Source: Yoonia sediminilitoris
Lineage (GTDB): Bacteria > Pseudomonadota > Alphaproteobacteria > Rhodobacterales > Rhodobacteraceae
DNA: 64,000 bases
NCBI RefSeq assembly: GCF_003058085.1
Contig: NZ_QBUD01000006.1
Location: 62,001-126,000 of the forward strand
Direction: 5' to 3'
Shown: one piece after another, positions 46,752 through 54,404 of the stretch
Layout: each line of letters begins with the position of its first letter
Position numbering within the stretch: the stretch's first letter is position 1
Translations under genes and position numbers: made by a program
Notes under the pieces: generated by a model
The model's input: only the letters and a program-made list of their open reading frames with translations
Told to the model about the DNA's origin: nothing
Database searches by the model: none

Positions 46752-47978
46752 ATGCCCAACCGATCTCGCTTTGGCATCCTTTTGTCCGCAATCCTCGCGG
46801 CTGGCTGCACCAGTTATGATGTACCCGACAATCTAGAGGGCATCGAAGTGGGAGAAGGTTATCAGGCGCAATATCGCGATATCGATGTTGCACGCGGTGA
46901 CGCATCATTCCTGAGGTCGGCGGCAATCAACGCCAGCAAGTGCCTGCCTTTGCGTGGCGGATTGGATGCTGATGGCTTTGATGGCAAAGGCCGCGGCATC
47001 GCGGCCTTTGCGCTAGAGGGTGAGCGGCTGACGCGGAATGACCTTGTCGATATTCGCGTGGGAACTGACGAGACGTTCAATGGAAGTTTCGTCATCTCGC
47101 GCGACGGTACGCTCAAGCTTCCGTTTTTGCAGCCAATCCGCGCCCAAGGGCGCACCACAATCGAGATCGAAGACGACATCGCTCGCCAACTGCTGGACGA
47201 TGCGTTCTATACAGAACGGCCAAGAATATCGGTCCGGGTTGCTGACTTTGCCTCTGTCACTGTCGGCGTGTTCGGCGCAGTCTTTGAGCCCCGGTCGGTT
47301 GAGATTGGTGGCGTATCTGGTGATCAGGTTGATGGCCGCAGACAAGATGCTCTGGGTGCCTCAAGCGAAGCCCGGAATCTGTCGGCCGCCTTGCGCGCGG
47401 CCGGTGGGGTGCGACCGGATGCTGATATTTCCGCGGTCGAAGTCCGGCGCGGCTCATCGCTTTTTCAACTTGATATGCGTGGTGTCTTTGAAGGGCGTAA
47501 TGTCGTCGACATCATGCTTTTGACCGGTGACGAAATCCGTGTGCCCAGTCGCCAGTGTTTTCAAGAAAACCTGATGCGGCCTAGCCCGATCAGCCCGCCG
47601 GGGGTCAGCCTGTTCTTGTCCAACCTGACCCAACCGGCCACGAACAATGCATCCTCAGCCATTGGCCGCAGCGTACGCGAAGTCCCATATGGCACGCGTT
47701 ATATCCAAGCCGTGGTGGACAGCAATTGTGTTGGCGGGGCCCGCAGCACAAGCGCCGACCGTTCGTCTGTTCTGTTTTCGCGCAACCCGATCACAGACGT
47801 GTCGGTGGTGATTGAACGTGATATCGAGGATTTGTTGCGCCGCGCGGATCGCGACGATTTCGACCCGTATTTGCTGCCGGGCGATGCCTTGGCATGCTAC
47901 GACAGCACCATCACAAACGTGACTGAAATTGGCCGGGTGATCGGTATCGTTGGTGCGGCGGCTTTTCTGGGTCAGTGA
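46752..47978 (+). CDS. outer-membrane polysaccharide export (OPX, Wza-like) lipoprotein
   Basis: A 408-residue lipoprotein (lipobox LAAGC, Cys19) of the polysaccharide export family. The PES domain is visible as DLVDIRVGTDETFNGSFVISRDGTLKLPFL with the following IEIEDDIARQLLDDAFYTERPRISVRV. A SLBB-like segment follows (GVFGAVFEPRSVEI, LSAALRAAGGVRPDADIS). It should form the outer-membrane channel for the EPS. GGAGG lies 5 nt before the chosen ATG. It is convergent with the kinase gene, 3 bp away. Confidence 0.9.
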   Translation: MPNRSRFGILLSAILAAGCTSYDVPDNLEGIEVGEGYQAQYRDIDVARGDASFLRSAAINASKCLPLRGGLDADGFDGKGRGIAAFALEGERLTRNDLVDIRVGTDETFNGSFVISRDGTLKLPFLQPIRAQGRTTIEIEDDIARQLLDDAFYTERPRISVRVADFASVTVGVFGAVFEPRSVEIGGVSGDQVDGRRQDALGASSEARNLSAALRAAGGVRPDADISAVEVRRGSSLFQLDMRGVFEGRNVVDIMLLTGDEIRVPSRQCFQENLMRPSPISPPGVSLFLSNLTQPATNNASSAIGRSVREVPYGTRYIQAVVDSNCVGGARSTSADRSSVLFSRNPITDVSVVIERDIEDLLRRADRDDFDPYLLPGDALACYDSTITNVTEIGRVIGIVGAAAFLGQ

Positions 47979-47981
47979 ACC

Positions 47982-50492
47982 CTAAAGGCTTGCTTTGGTG
48001 GTGAGCCAAACAGATTCGATTGCGCCAATAGTTAACCTGACACTATCGGGCTGACCAGAGTCCGCGGCATTCTCGACCGCGATAAGTGCATCGCGATATT
48101 GGGTTGCCCCAAAAACAGCTGCACTTCCAGCGATCTTGTGGCAACGAACCGCGATTTCCGGCAAGTCCTGTAGGTCGTCTAATTGTAGCCAGCGATTCAA
48201 ATTTTCGGCCTCTACCATGAAGCTGCCCCTTAGTTTGTCGAAGGCTGCGGCTCCCAGCACCTCGCGCATTTCGTTCTGATGTTCGCTCTCCACCGGACTA
48301 CCTTCAGGCGCACGCAATTTCGCCACCAGAGATCGGATCGCTTCTTGCAATGCGGCGCGCGACAATGGCTTCACCAAGACACCGTCCATGCCATCGGCAA
48401 GAAAAGCCGCTTGCTCTGACGCCATGGCATTCGCAGTCAGCGCAAGAATTGGCGTCTGGGCGTTTGGACTATTGCCATTGCGGATTTTGCGGGTTGCGGA
48501 TCGACCATCCATAATGGGCATACTGATATCCATGAGGATCAAATCGAATGTTTCATGCTGAACCCGTGAAACTGCTGCGGCCCCATCGTAGACCTCTGCT
48601 GTTGTATGCCCCTCGGCTAGCAACATCTCACGGGCGACGGCACAGTTGATTTCGTTGTCTTCGGCAATCAAAATGCGCAGGCTCTCGATCATCTGGGGGG
48701 CTTTGGGTTTCGCCCGCTTCTGCACAACGGGGTGTGCCTTTTTCAAGTTGAGGCGTACTTCGAAAGTGCTGCCAACATGTGGCGCGCTTTCGACGTCAAT
48801 CTCGCCGCCCATGGCCTTCACTGATCTTCTGACAATACCCAACCCCAAACCGGTACCACCAACGTTTCTATCGTAGGCTACACTGCCAGTGACAAAATCA
48901 TCAAAGATTCGAGTTTTCAGCTCGCCCGCAATTCCAATGCCTGTATCACTCACGCGAAATATAAAATCAGCGCTGCCTTCGGTCATATTTTCGGTTTCCA
49001 ATGTAATGGAAACACAGCCTTCATTTGTAAATTTGACGGCGTTCCCGACCAAATTCATGAGCACATGCTGAAGCGCGTCAGGATCACAAAGCACCCAATT
49101 GCTGGGCGGCCCCAACCAATCCCATTCAATTGTTGTGTTGTTCTTTGCCGCCATCCCGCTTTGATTATCGACAATCGACTGCACGAATGACGCCAAATTC
49201 ATCGGGATCTCGCGCATTTTGGTGTACCCGACATCATAGCGCGACAGATCAAGAACATCCGTCACATGCTTGCGGAGCAGTTCACCGGATGTTTCCATAT
49301 TCCTGATATATCGCATCTGCTGCGAATTCAGCTTTGTGTCTTGCATCAGCGTCAGATTGCCCAAAAAGCCGTTCAACGGCGTTCTGATTTCATGGCTCAT
49401 GATTGTAAGAAACTCGGACTTCAGCCTATCTGCCGCTAGTGCCTGATCACGCGCTTCGATCAGTTCTTTCTCGGCGGCGACACGTATCGAGATATCGCGC
49501 AAGAAGGCGATAAAGATTTTGCCCGTTTCTGTTTCAGCGCTTTGGATAGCCAATTCGACGGGGAACAATCTGCCACTACTATGCTTTGCTTCCAGCTGAA
49601 CTCGACCTTTGCCAACGACACGTTTCTCTCCGCCGGCCTTCATACGCGCCATACCGGCATCATGTGCTTCGATCATATGATCCGGTACAATAAGCGGACC
49701 GAGCGCTTTACCGATGACGTCTTCGGCAGCATGCCCGAAAATCTTCTCAGCGGCGGCATTGAAGGCAAGGATATTGCCGTCTTCATTTGCCACGATGACC
49801 CCATCCAGAGAGGTTTGAATAACAGTATCCATCCGCGCGGCGGTTTCCGCGGTTTCTCTTTGCTGTCTCGTTTTCTGTATGTTGAGGCGCCGCAAGTAGT
49901 ACACGGTCAGCCCAAGCGCCAAGACGAGCAAAATAACTGCAACCGCAAGCTTAACAAGCGTCTGCGCAAAGTCGCTACGGCGTTGATCAGCGGCAGCGGC
50001 AAAGGAATCCAATGACGAATTTGCCAAACGGCGCACTGCAGCACGGGGCACATCCGAGTTCTCGATGATACTCGGCAAGGCCGCATTCAAAGCGGGGTCG
50101 TCGGCGTCTATGAATTGCACGGTGGTATCAAGGAACCTGCGCACCGCTGCCAATGCCTGTGAATAGGCCTCATTTTCAAGCAACGACCGGTAGACCGACG
50201 CGTTCTCCAATGTGTTGATCCTACTGTAGAATACGTCAAATCGTTGACGCACCATCGCAAGGTCTGCAGCCGATCCGTCACCGGTTACATGCAGCTGTTG
50301 GGAGAATTCCAGAAATTCAACTTCTGACTGGGCCAGCGTCCACTGGACGTTATCAGATCGCGCAGATTCGAGCTGGCGCAAGTCTTGAACCACAGAGACG
50401 GCAAGAAAACTAAAACCGATCAAAATGGCAAGAACCGCCAGCGCAAGATATGCGCGACGGATCCATCGCCTATTTGTTCGGGACGTTTTCAA
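47982..50492 (-). CDS. hybrid sensor histidine kinase with receiver and Hpt domains
   Basis: An 836-residue membrane kinase. It has helices at about 15-36 and 180-200 around a helical periplasmic sensor, PAS domain (225-340), HisKA with His367 in MSHEIRTPLNG, and a catalytic ATPase (LVGNAVKFTNEG, DTGIGI, GGTGLGLGI). A receiver with Asp655 in LILMDISMPIMDG and a C-terminal Hpt with His785 (CHKIAGSAAVFGA) follow. This is a full phosphorelay up to Hpt, so it needs an external receiver; the orphan LuxR-type regulator 3 kb away is the natural candidate. It follows the molybdopterin-fold gene by 30 bp. Confidence 0.94.
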   Translation of the reverse strand: MKTSRTNRRWIRRAYLALAVLAILIGFSFLAVSVVQDLRQLESARSDNVQWTLAQSEVEFLEFSQQLHVTGDGSAADLAMVRQRFDVFYSRINTLENASVYRSLLENEAYSQALAAVRRFLDTTVQFIDADDPALNAALPSIIENSDVPRAAVRRLANSSLDSFAAAADQRRSDFAQTLVKLAVAVILLVLALGLTVYYLRRLNIQKTRQQRETAETAARMDTVIQTSLDGVIVANEDGNILAFNAAAEKIFGHAAEDVIGKALGPLIVPDHMIEAHDAGMARMKAGGEKRVVGKGRVQLEAKHSSGRLFPVELAIQSAETETGKIFIAFLRDISIRVAAEKELIEARDQALAADRLKSEFLTIMSHEIRTPLNGFLGNLTLMQDTKLNSQQMRYIRNMETSGELLRKHVTDVLDLSRYDVGYTKMREIPMNLASFVQSIVDNQSGMAAKNNTTIEWDWLGPPSNWVLCDPDALQHVLMNLVGNAVKFTNEGCVSITLETENMTEGSADFIFRVSDTGIGIAGELKTRIFDDFVTGSVAYDRNVGGTGLGLGIVRRSVKAMGGEIDVESAPHVGSTFEVRLNLKKAHPVVQKRAKPKAPQMIESLRILIAEDNEINCAVAREMLLAEGHTTAEVYDGAAAVSRVQHETFDLILMDISMPIMDGRSATRKIRNGNSPNAQTPILALTANAMASEQAAFLADGMDGVLVKPLSRAALQEAIRSLVAKLRAPEGSPVESEHQNEMREVLGAAAFDKLRGSFMVEAENLNRWLQLDDLQDLPEIAVRCHKIAGSAAVFGATQYRDALIAVENAADSGQPDSVRLTIGAIESVWLTTKASL

Positions 50493-50522
50493 ACGCTCAT
50501 CCTATTTGCCATTACAAGAGGC

Positions 50523-51026
50523 TTACTCGACTACTTCGATCCGGTCGAGTTGCCAAATACTGCGCGAATATATGACTTCTGACCGGTAGGCCGCACTGCT
50601 GTCATATGGGTAGACGACCCACAGTGGCCCCTTATCGCGCAGCGACATTGTCGCGTCGTTCAGCTTGTACGCGATGATCGGGCCACCCGCGACCGCATCA
50701 GAGACGGGGATTTCAACGGTATAGTCGTTGATTGCAGTGGCCAACAGCGTGCCTTGGGTGACGCCTATTGAGTCCATCAGCACATCTAATGCAACGCCTT
50801 GAAAAACTTGCTTACCCTCTGTCCAGATGGTGGCTGTTTCAATGACCGTGGCATCCAGTTCCATCAGCATCGCCAGATCGAAAACCACGGGATCTTTGTC
50901 GACCGTTCCGGTTATAGTCAACACCACCTCACCAGTCGGAACGGAGGCAGACTGCGCGGATGCGGTCGGCGCGACGAGGATGGCAAGGGTTGTCCAAAGC
51001 GCAAGAGCGCGAAAATAAGAAAGCAT
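50523..51026 (-). CDS. exported oxidoreductase molybdopterin-binding-domain-like protein
   Basis: A 167-residue protein with a signal peptide (LALWTTLAILVAPTASAQ). The rest resembles a trimmed sulfite-oxidase-type molybdopterin fold: VVLTITGTVDKDPVVFDLAMLMEL, WTEGKQVFQGVALDVLMDSIGV, TVEIPVSDA, GPIIAYKLNDATMSLRDKGPLWVVYPYD. The cysteine that ligates molybdenum in active enzymes is absent, so it is probably a binding protein. GGAG precedes the chosen ATG. Sharing an operon with the hybrid kinase, it may be its periplasmic ligand-sensing partner (inference). Confidence 0.8.
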   Translation of the reverse strand: MLSYFRALALWTTLAILVAPTASAQSASVPTGEVVLTITGTVDKDPVVFDLAMLMELDATVIETATIWTEGKQVFQGVALDVLMDSIGVTQGTLLATAINDYTVEIPVSDAVAGGPIIAYKLNDATMSLRDKGPLWVVYPYDSSAAYRSEVIYSRSIWQLDRIEVVE

Positions 51027-51099
51027 GTGATTGCTCCAAATATGAGTGCTGGAAACCAATGACATGATGCTTGCCGAAATTCACGGGCGTATAAGAGTA

Positions 51100-51125
51100 G
51101 CCACCTATCCATTCGGATAGGTGGC
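51100..51125. promoter_or_regulatory. candidate EPS operator, site 2
   Basis: The 16-bp core CTATCC-ATTC-GGATAG is a perfect palindrome and extends to 11-bp arms (GCCACCTATCC / GGATAGGTGGC). Its centre is about 86 bp upstream of the molybdopterin-fold protein start. It also lies just past the end of galU, but no T-run follows on either strand, so a simple terminator is less likely. Confidence 0.55.
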
Positions 51126-51131
51126 CCTAGA

Positions 51132-52019
51132 TCACGCCGCCTGCTGCAATCCGGCTTGAAGCCCGTTCAGAAACTCTGCGTATTCTCCCGACAGTTCGGC
51201 GCGGTCCAATGCGAATTGCGTTGTCGCCTGCACAAAGCCCTGCACAGACCCACAATCAAACCGCTGCCCCGCAAAGCGAAAACCACAAACGCCCGCATCC
51301 GCCACATCCGCGTTGATGGCATCCGTGAGTTGCAGTTCACCACCAGCACCCGGGCCTTGAACGGCCAAGCGATCAAAAATTGACGGCTGAAGAATATAGC
51401 GCCCAATCACTGCCAGCGTTGACGGTGCCACTTCCGGGCGTGGTTTTTCGACCATCCCCCGCGCCTTTGCGATCTTGCCATTTTCACTATCGACATCAAG
51501 CACCCCATACGACGAAGTTTTGGCGCGCGGCACATTCATTGTCGCAACCATATGACCGCCGGTTTGTGCGTGCGCTTCAACCATTTGTGCAAGCGCACCG
51601 CGTGGCGCGCGAATAACATCATCTGGCAATAGTACGGCGAAAGGTTCATCCCCTACCGCGCGTCTGGCCAGCTTGACGGCATGCCCCAAACCGCGCGGTT
51701 GATCCTGACGCACGAAGGACAAAGTCCCCTCCGGCATCCGCGTTTGCTCAAGCGTTGCCAAGGCGTCCTTCTTGCCGTTCTTAGCAAGGCGCTGTTCAAG
51801 TGCAGCGGCCGTGTCAAAATAGTCTTCCAGCGCGCCTTTGCCTGCAGCAGTGACGAATATGAACTCTTCGATCCCGGCTTGGCGCGCTTCGTCCACAGCG
51901 TATTGGATCAATGGGCGGTCGACCAGCGGCAGCATCTCTTTGGGGACAGATTTCGTTGCAGGCAGAAAACGGGTGCCAAGACCGGCAACAGGGAAGACAG
52001 CTTTGCGGATATGGGTCAT
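51132..52019 (-). CDS. galU: UTP-glucose-1-phosphate uridylyltransferase
   Basis: It makes UDP-glucose for polysaccharide synthesis. The 295-residue protein carries the nucleotidyltransferase signature FPVAGLGTRFLPATKSVPKEMLPL, then GLGHAVKLARRAV, VLLPDDV, and EKPRPEVAPSTLAVIGRYIL. Start MTHIRKAVFP was preferred; an ATG four codons upstream is possible. Probably co-transcribed with the upstream fusion gene, 25 bp away, to supply its sugar donor. Confidence 0.95.
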   Translation of the reverse strand: MTHIRKAVFPVAGLGTRFLPATKSVPKEMLPLVDRPLIQYAVDEARQAGIEEFIFVTAAGKGALEDYFDTAAALEQRLAKNGKKDALATLEQTRMPEGTLSFVRQDQPRGLGHAVKLARRAVGDEPFAVLLPDDVIRAPRGALAQMVEAHAQTGGHMVATMNVPRAKTSSYGVLDVDSENGKIAKARGMVEKPRPEVAPSTLAVIGRYILQPSIFDRLAVQGPGAGGELQLTDAINADVADAGVCGFRFAGQRFDCGSVQGFVQATTQFALDRAELSGEYAEFLNGLQAGLQQAA

Positions 52020-52044
52020 AGGATTGTCCATTAAAAACAGTTTA

Positions 52045-53433
52045 TTAGTAAGCACCACGGCCGGAAATGACGGCACGAAATGTTAGAAGAATGAGGATGA
52101 GGTCAAGCATGATAGTTCTTGAGCGCGCATAGATCAGGTCCATTTCGACCATCTTGTCAAAGCTGACATTTGCCCGACCGGAAACTTGCCAGATGCCGGT
52201 GATACCAGGCTTCACTGCCAACCGGCCAAGTGCACGTGCGGGGTAAAGTGCGACTTCGCGAGGGAGTGCTGGCCGCGGCCCGACAATCGACATTTCGCCG
52301 CGCAAGACATTGATGATCTGTGGCAGCTCATCTATCGAAGTGCGCCTGATGAAACGCCCAACATAAGTAACCCGTGGATCGTTCCGTGCTTTGAAACATA
52401 CGCCTTCGCGATCGGAGTCGCCCAAAACGGCGGACAGCCGAGCCTCTGCGTCGACATGCATCGAACGGAACTTGAGCATCGGAAACGTTTGTCCGTCCTT
52501 GCCCACGCGGGTTTGCCGGAAAAGCACCGAACCACCGGAGTCCAGTTTGATCGCCATGGCCGCTCCGAGCAGGACGGGCGACAATACAATCAACGCTGTA
52601 GTTGCAATGGCAATGTCCATTGCGCGGTTTGCCATTTGCTGCGCGGTCGTTTGGCGCATCGCACACCATGCAGCACGCGCAAGAAAAGTGATGTTGCCTA
52701 CCAGATAGCGCTTACACATCCGCTTGGGTTCCATGGCCAGTCGCCAGATCCATTCCAACTTGGCCCGACGCACGAGTTTTGGCGCACGCATGACATTCCC
52801 TGCCAGAAAATCGAGCGCGGCACCGACGCCCAAGCACAATTGTGCATTCAATTGATCGGCATGGCGGTCGATCCAGAGTTCTTGCATTGGAACGCCAAGC
52901 GCAACGATGACAATATCCGCGCCGCTGCGGTTGATGTCCGCAATCACCGCGTCATTGTCACGCGCGCCTTCGAAACCGTCGCATGTTCCGGCAATCCTGA
53001 GATGGCGGATCATAGTCTGAAGTTTTGCGGCGGCCGCGTCTGCCGTGCCGGGCTTTCCGCCAAAGAGGTAGACAGATTTCCCCTGATCGGCTGCCGTTGC
53101 CAGCAATGCAGGTGTCAGATCTGTCCCGTTCAGGTTTTCGGTCAACTTGTCGCCTGTCATATGACCGGCAAGCGATACGCCAATGCCGTCTGGCAGCAGC
53201 ATATCGGCACGGCGCACGGCATCAGCATACTGGCGGTCTTTCGACATGATGTTGCAGCAATGTGCATTCATAAAAAATGCATGGCGGCGGCCAGGTGCGA
53301 GCAGTGCTGACACTGCGGTCAACTGGTCGGCGTCAGCCAGGGTCAAGCCAAGGCTTGGCAAAAAGGCTGTGCTGATACCAGATTCAATTTTTGGTCGCTG
53401 CGCAGCTTGAAGGTCAAAAGTTGCATGTTTCAT
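52045..53433 (-). CDS. fusion of WecG/TagA glycosyltransferase and initiating sugar-phosphate transferase
   Basis: A 462-residue two-domain protein. Residues ~20-235 are a GT26 (WecG/TagA/CpsF) domain: FFMNAHCCNIMSKDRQYADA, LPDGIGVSLAG, YLFGGKPGTADAA, GVGAALDFLAGNVMRAPKL. Residues ~260-462 are a bacterial sugar transferase: helix IAIATTALIVLSPVLLGAAMAI, then FRQTRVGKDGQTFPMLKFRSM, RRTSIDELPQIINVLRGEMS and IVGPRP. The latter loads the first sugar phosphate onto undecaprenyl phosphate; the former would add a second sugar. These are usually separate proteins. Confidence 0.92.
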   Translation of the reverse strand: MKHATFDLQAAQRPKIESGISTAFLPSLGLTLADADQLTAVSALLAPGRRHAFFMNAHCCNIMSKDRQYADAVRRADMLLPDGIGVSLAGHMTGDKLTENLNGTDLTPALLATAADQGKSVYLFGGKPGTADAAAAKLQTMIRHLRIAGTCDGFEGARDNDAVIADINRSGADIVIVALGVPMQELWIDRHADQLNAQLCLGVGAALDFLAGNVMRAPKLVRRAKLEWIWRLAMEPKRMCKRYLVGNITFLARAAWCAMRQTTAQQMANRAMDIAIATTALIVLSPVLLGAAMAIKLDSGGSVLFRQTRVGKDGQTFPMLKFRSMHVDAEARLSAVLGDSDREGVCFKARNDPRVTYVGRFIRRTSIDELPQIINVLRGEMSIVGPRPALPREVALYPARALGRLAVKPGITGIWQVSGRANVSFDKMVEMDLIYARSRTIMLDLILILLTFRAVISGRGAY

Positions 53434-53577
53434 TTCGGTCGTCCCAAACTTGGTTGCGTTGGCGTCAAGCTGTGGGAAGCGCTGAAACTTCTCAACGAAG
53501 CGACCGGACAGGTCTGCGGGTCAGAAGAAGCTGAAATGGCACTTGTGGGGATCGATTGCGTCAAATTTGAAAGGCCT

Positions 53578-53593
53578 ATACCCATTAGGGTAG
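53578..53593. promoter_or_regulatory. candidate EPS operator, site 3
   Basis: ATACCC-ATTA-GGGTAG in the divergent gap between the fusion gene and the response regulator. Its right arm is identical to that of site 1, and 4 of 6 left-arm positions match. Its centre is about 92 bp upstream of the regulator start. Confidence 0.45.
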
Positions 53594-53677
53594 TGGTCCT
53601 CACCCTATTGGCTGGTGACGTGGACGGAAAAATCAGTGCATAAAGAAATTGTAGGCACGCTATTGGAAAAGGAAGAG

Positions 53678-54295
53678 ATGTTGCGGGTACTAATTGCGGA
53701 TGATCATGACCTGCTGCGGGATACGCTCGTGCTATTTCTTGAAAGCGGAAACGGTATCAAGGCAGAGGCCGTCGGCACCTTGGACGAGGCGCACAAGCGT
53801 ATCATGGTAGACGAACCCTATGATCTCATTCTCCTGGACTACAACATGCCGGGCATGAATGGTCTCAATGGCTTGTCCGAAACACTTGCCATGGAAGGCG
53901 GCCAAAGGGTCGCTTTGATCTCTGGTGAGGCAAAGCGCGAAATCGCCGAGCAAGCACTTGAGGCAGGCGCCGCAGGCTTCGTGCCAAAGACACTTGCTGC
54001 GAAGTCGATGATCAATGCAGTGCGCTTCATGGCGATGGGAGAACAATACGCCCCCGTTGATTTTATGACCGCAGTCGAAGATACACCAAACAACACCTTG
54101 GCTGACAAGTTGTCCCAGCGCGAACTTGAGGTTCTCAAAGGGTTAACCGAAGGCAAGTCAAACAAGGAAATTGCCCGCGATCTCGACATCACAGAACCGA
54201 CGGTCAAATTGCACATGAAGACGCTTTTCAGGAAAGTAGATGCGACCAACCGAACGCAGGCCGCAATGATCGCCCGTGAAGCCGGGTTGTTCTGA
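53678..54295 (+). CDS. LuxR-type (NarL family) response regulator
   Basis: A 205-residue regulator with a receiver domain (acidic pair in IADDHD, phospho-acceptor Asp54 in LILLDYNMPGMNG, Lys in FVPKTL). A GerE/LuxR helix-turn-helix follows at ~140-200 (LSQRELEVLKGLTEGKSNKEIARDLDITEPTVKLHMKTLFRKV). It is set in the middle of the EPS locus without an adjacent kinase gene, so the hybrid kinase in the locus is its likely partner. It probably binds the repeated palindrome. The start chosen follows GGAAAAGG. Confidence 0.93.
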   Translation: MLRVLIADDHDLLRDTLVLFLESGNGIKAEAVGTLDEAHKRIMVDEPYDLILLDYNMPGMNGLNGLSETLAMEGGQRVALISGEAKREIAEQALEAGAAGFVPKTLAAKSMINAVRFMAMGEQYAPVDFMTAVEDTPNNTLADKLSQRELEVLKGLTEGKSNKEIARDLDITEPTVKLHMKTLFRKVDATNRTQAAMIAREAGLF

Positions 54296-54296
54296 A

Positions 54297-54312
54297 CTAT
54301 CCATTCGAATAG
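54297..54312. promoter_or_regulatory. candidate EPS operator, site 4
   Basis: CTATCC-ATTC-GAATAG begins 1 bp after the regulator stop codon, with its centre about 100 bp upstream of the Wzz-like gene start. The left ten bases are identical to site 2. Confidence 0.55.
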
Positions 54313-54358
54313 GCGCGGTTGCCGTTTGCGTTCAGGTTCGCGCCTTTCGCGCGCAAGC

Positions 54359-54381
54359 ATTAACGGTACCGAGGCGTTAAT
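54359..54381. promoter_or_regulatory. inverted repeat upstream of the Wzz-like gene
   Basis: ATTAACG and CGTTAAT form a perfect 7-bp inverted repeat with a 9-bp spacer, close to the ribosome site of the Wzz-like gene. It is of unknown function and could be a second operator. Confidence 0.4.
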
Positions 54382-54404
54382 GACATTTGGCAAGGAGATG
54401 CCAA

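Noticed and set aside
51100..51125. Palindrome as a plain terminator of galU
   Set aside because: It lacks a T-run on either strand, and its core recurs at three other sites upstream of EPS genes. A dual role is not excluded.
52186..53310. A 374-codon forward frame
   Set aside because: Antisense to the WecG/sugar-transferase fusion gene, whose motifs are unmistakable.
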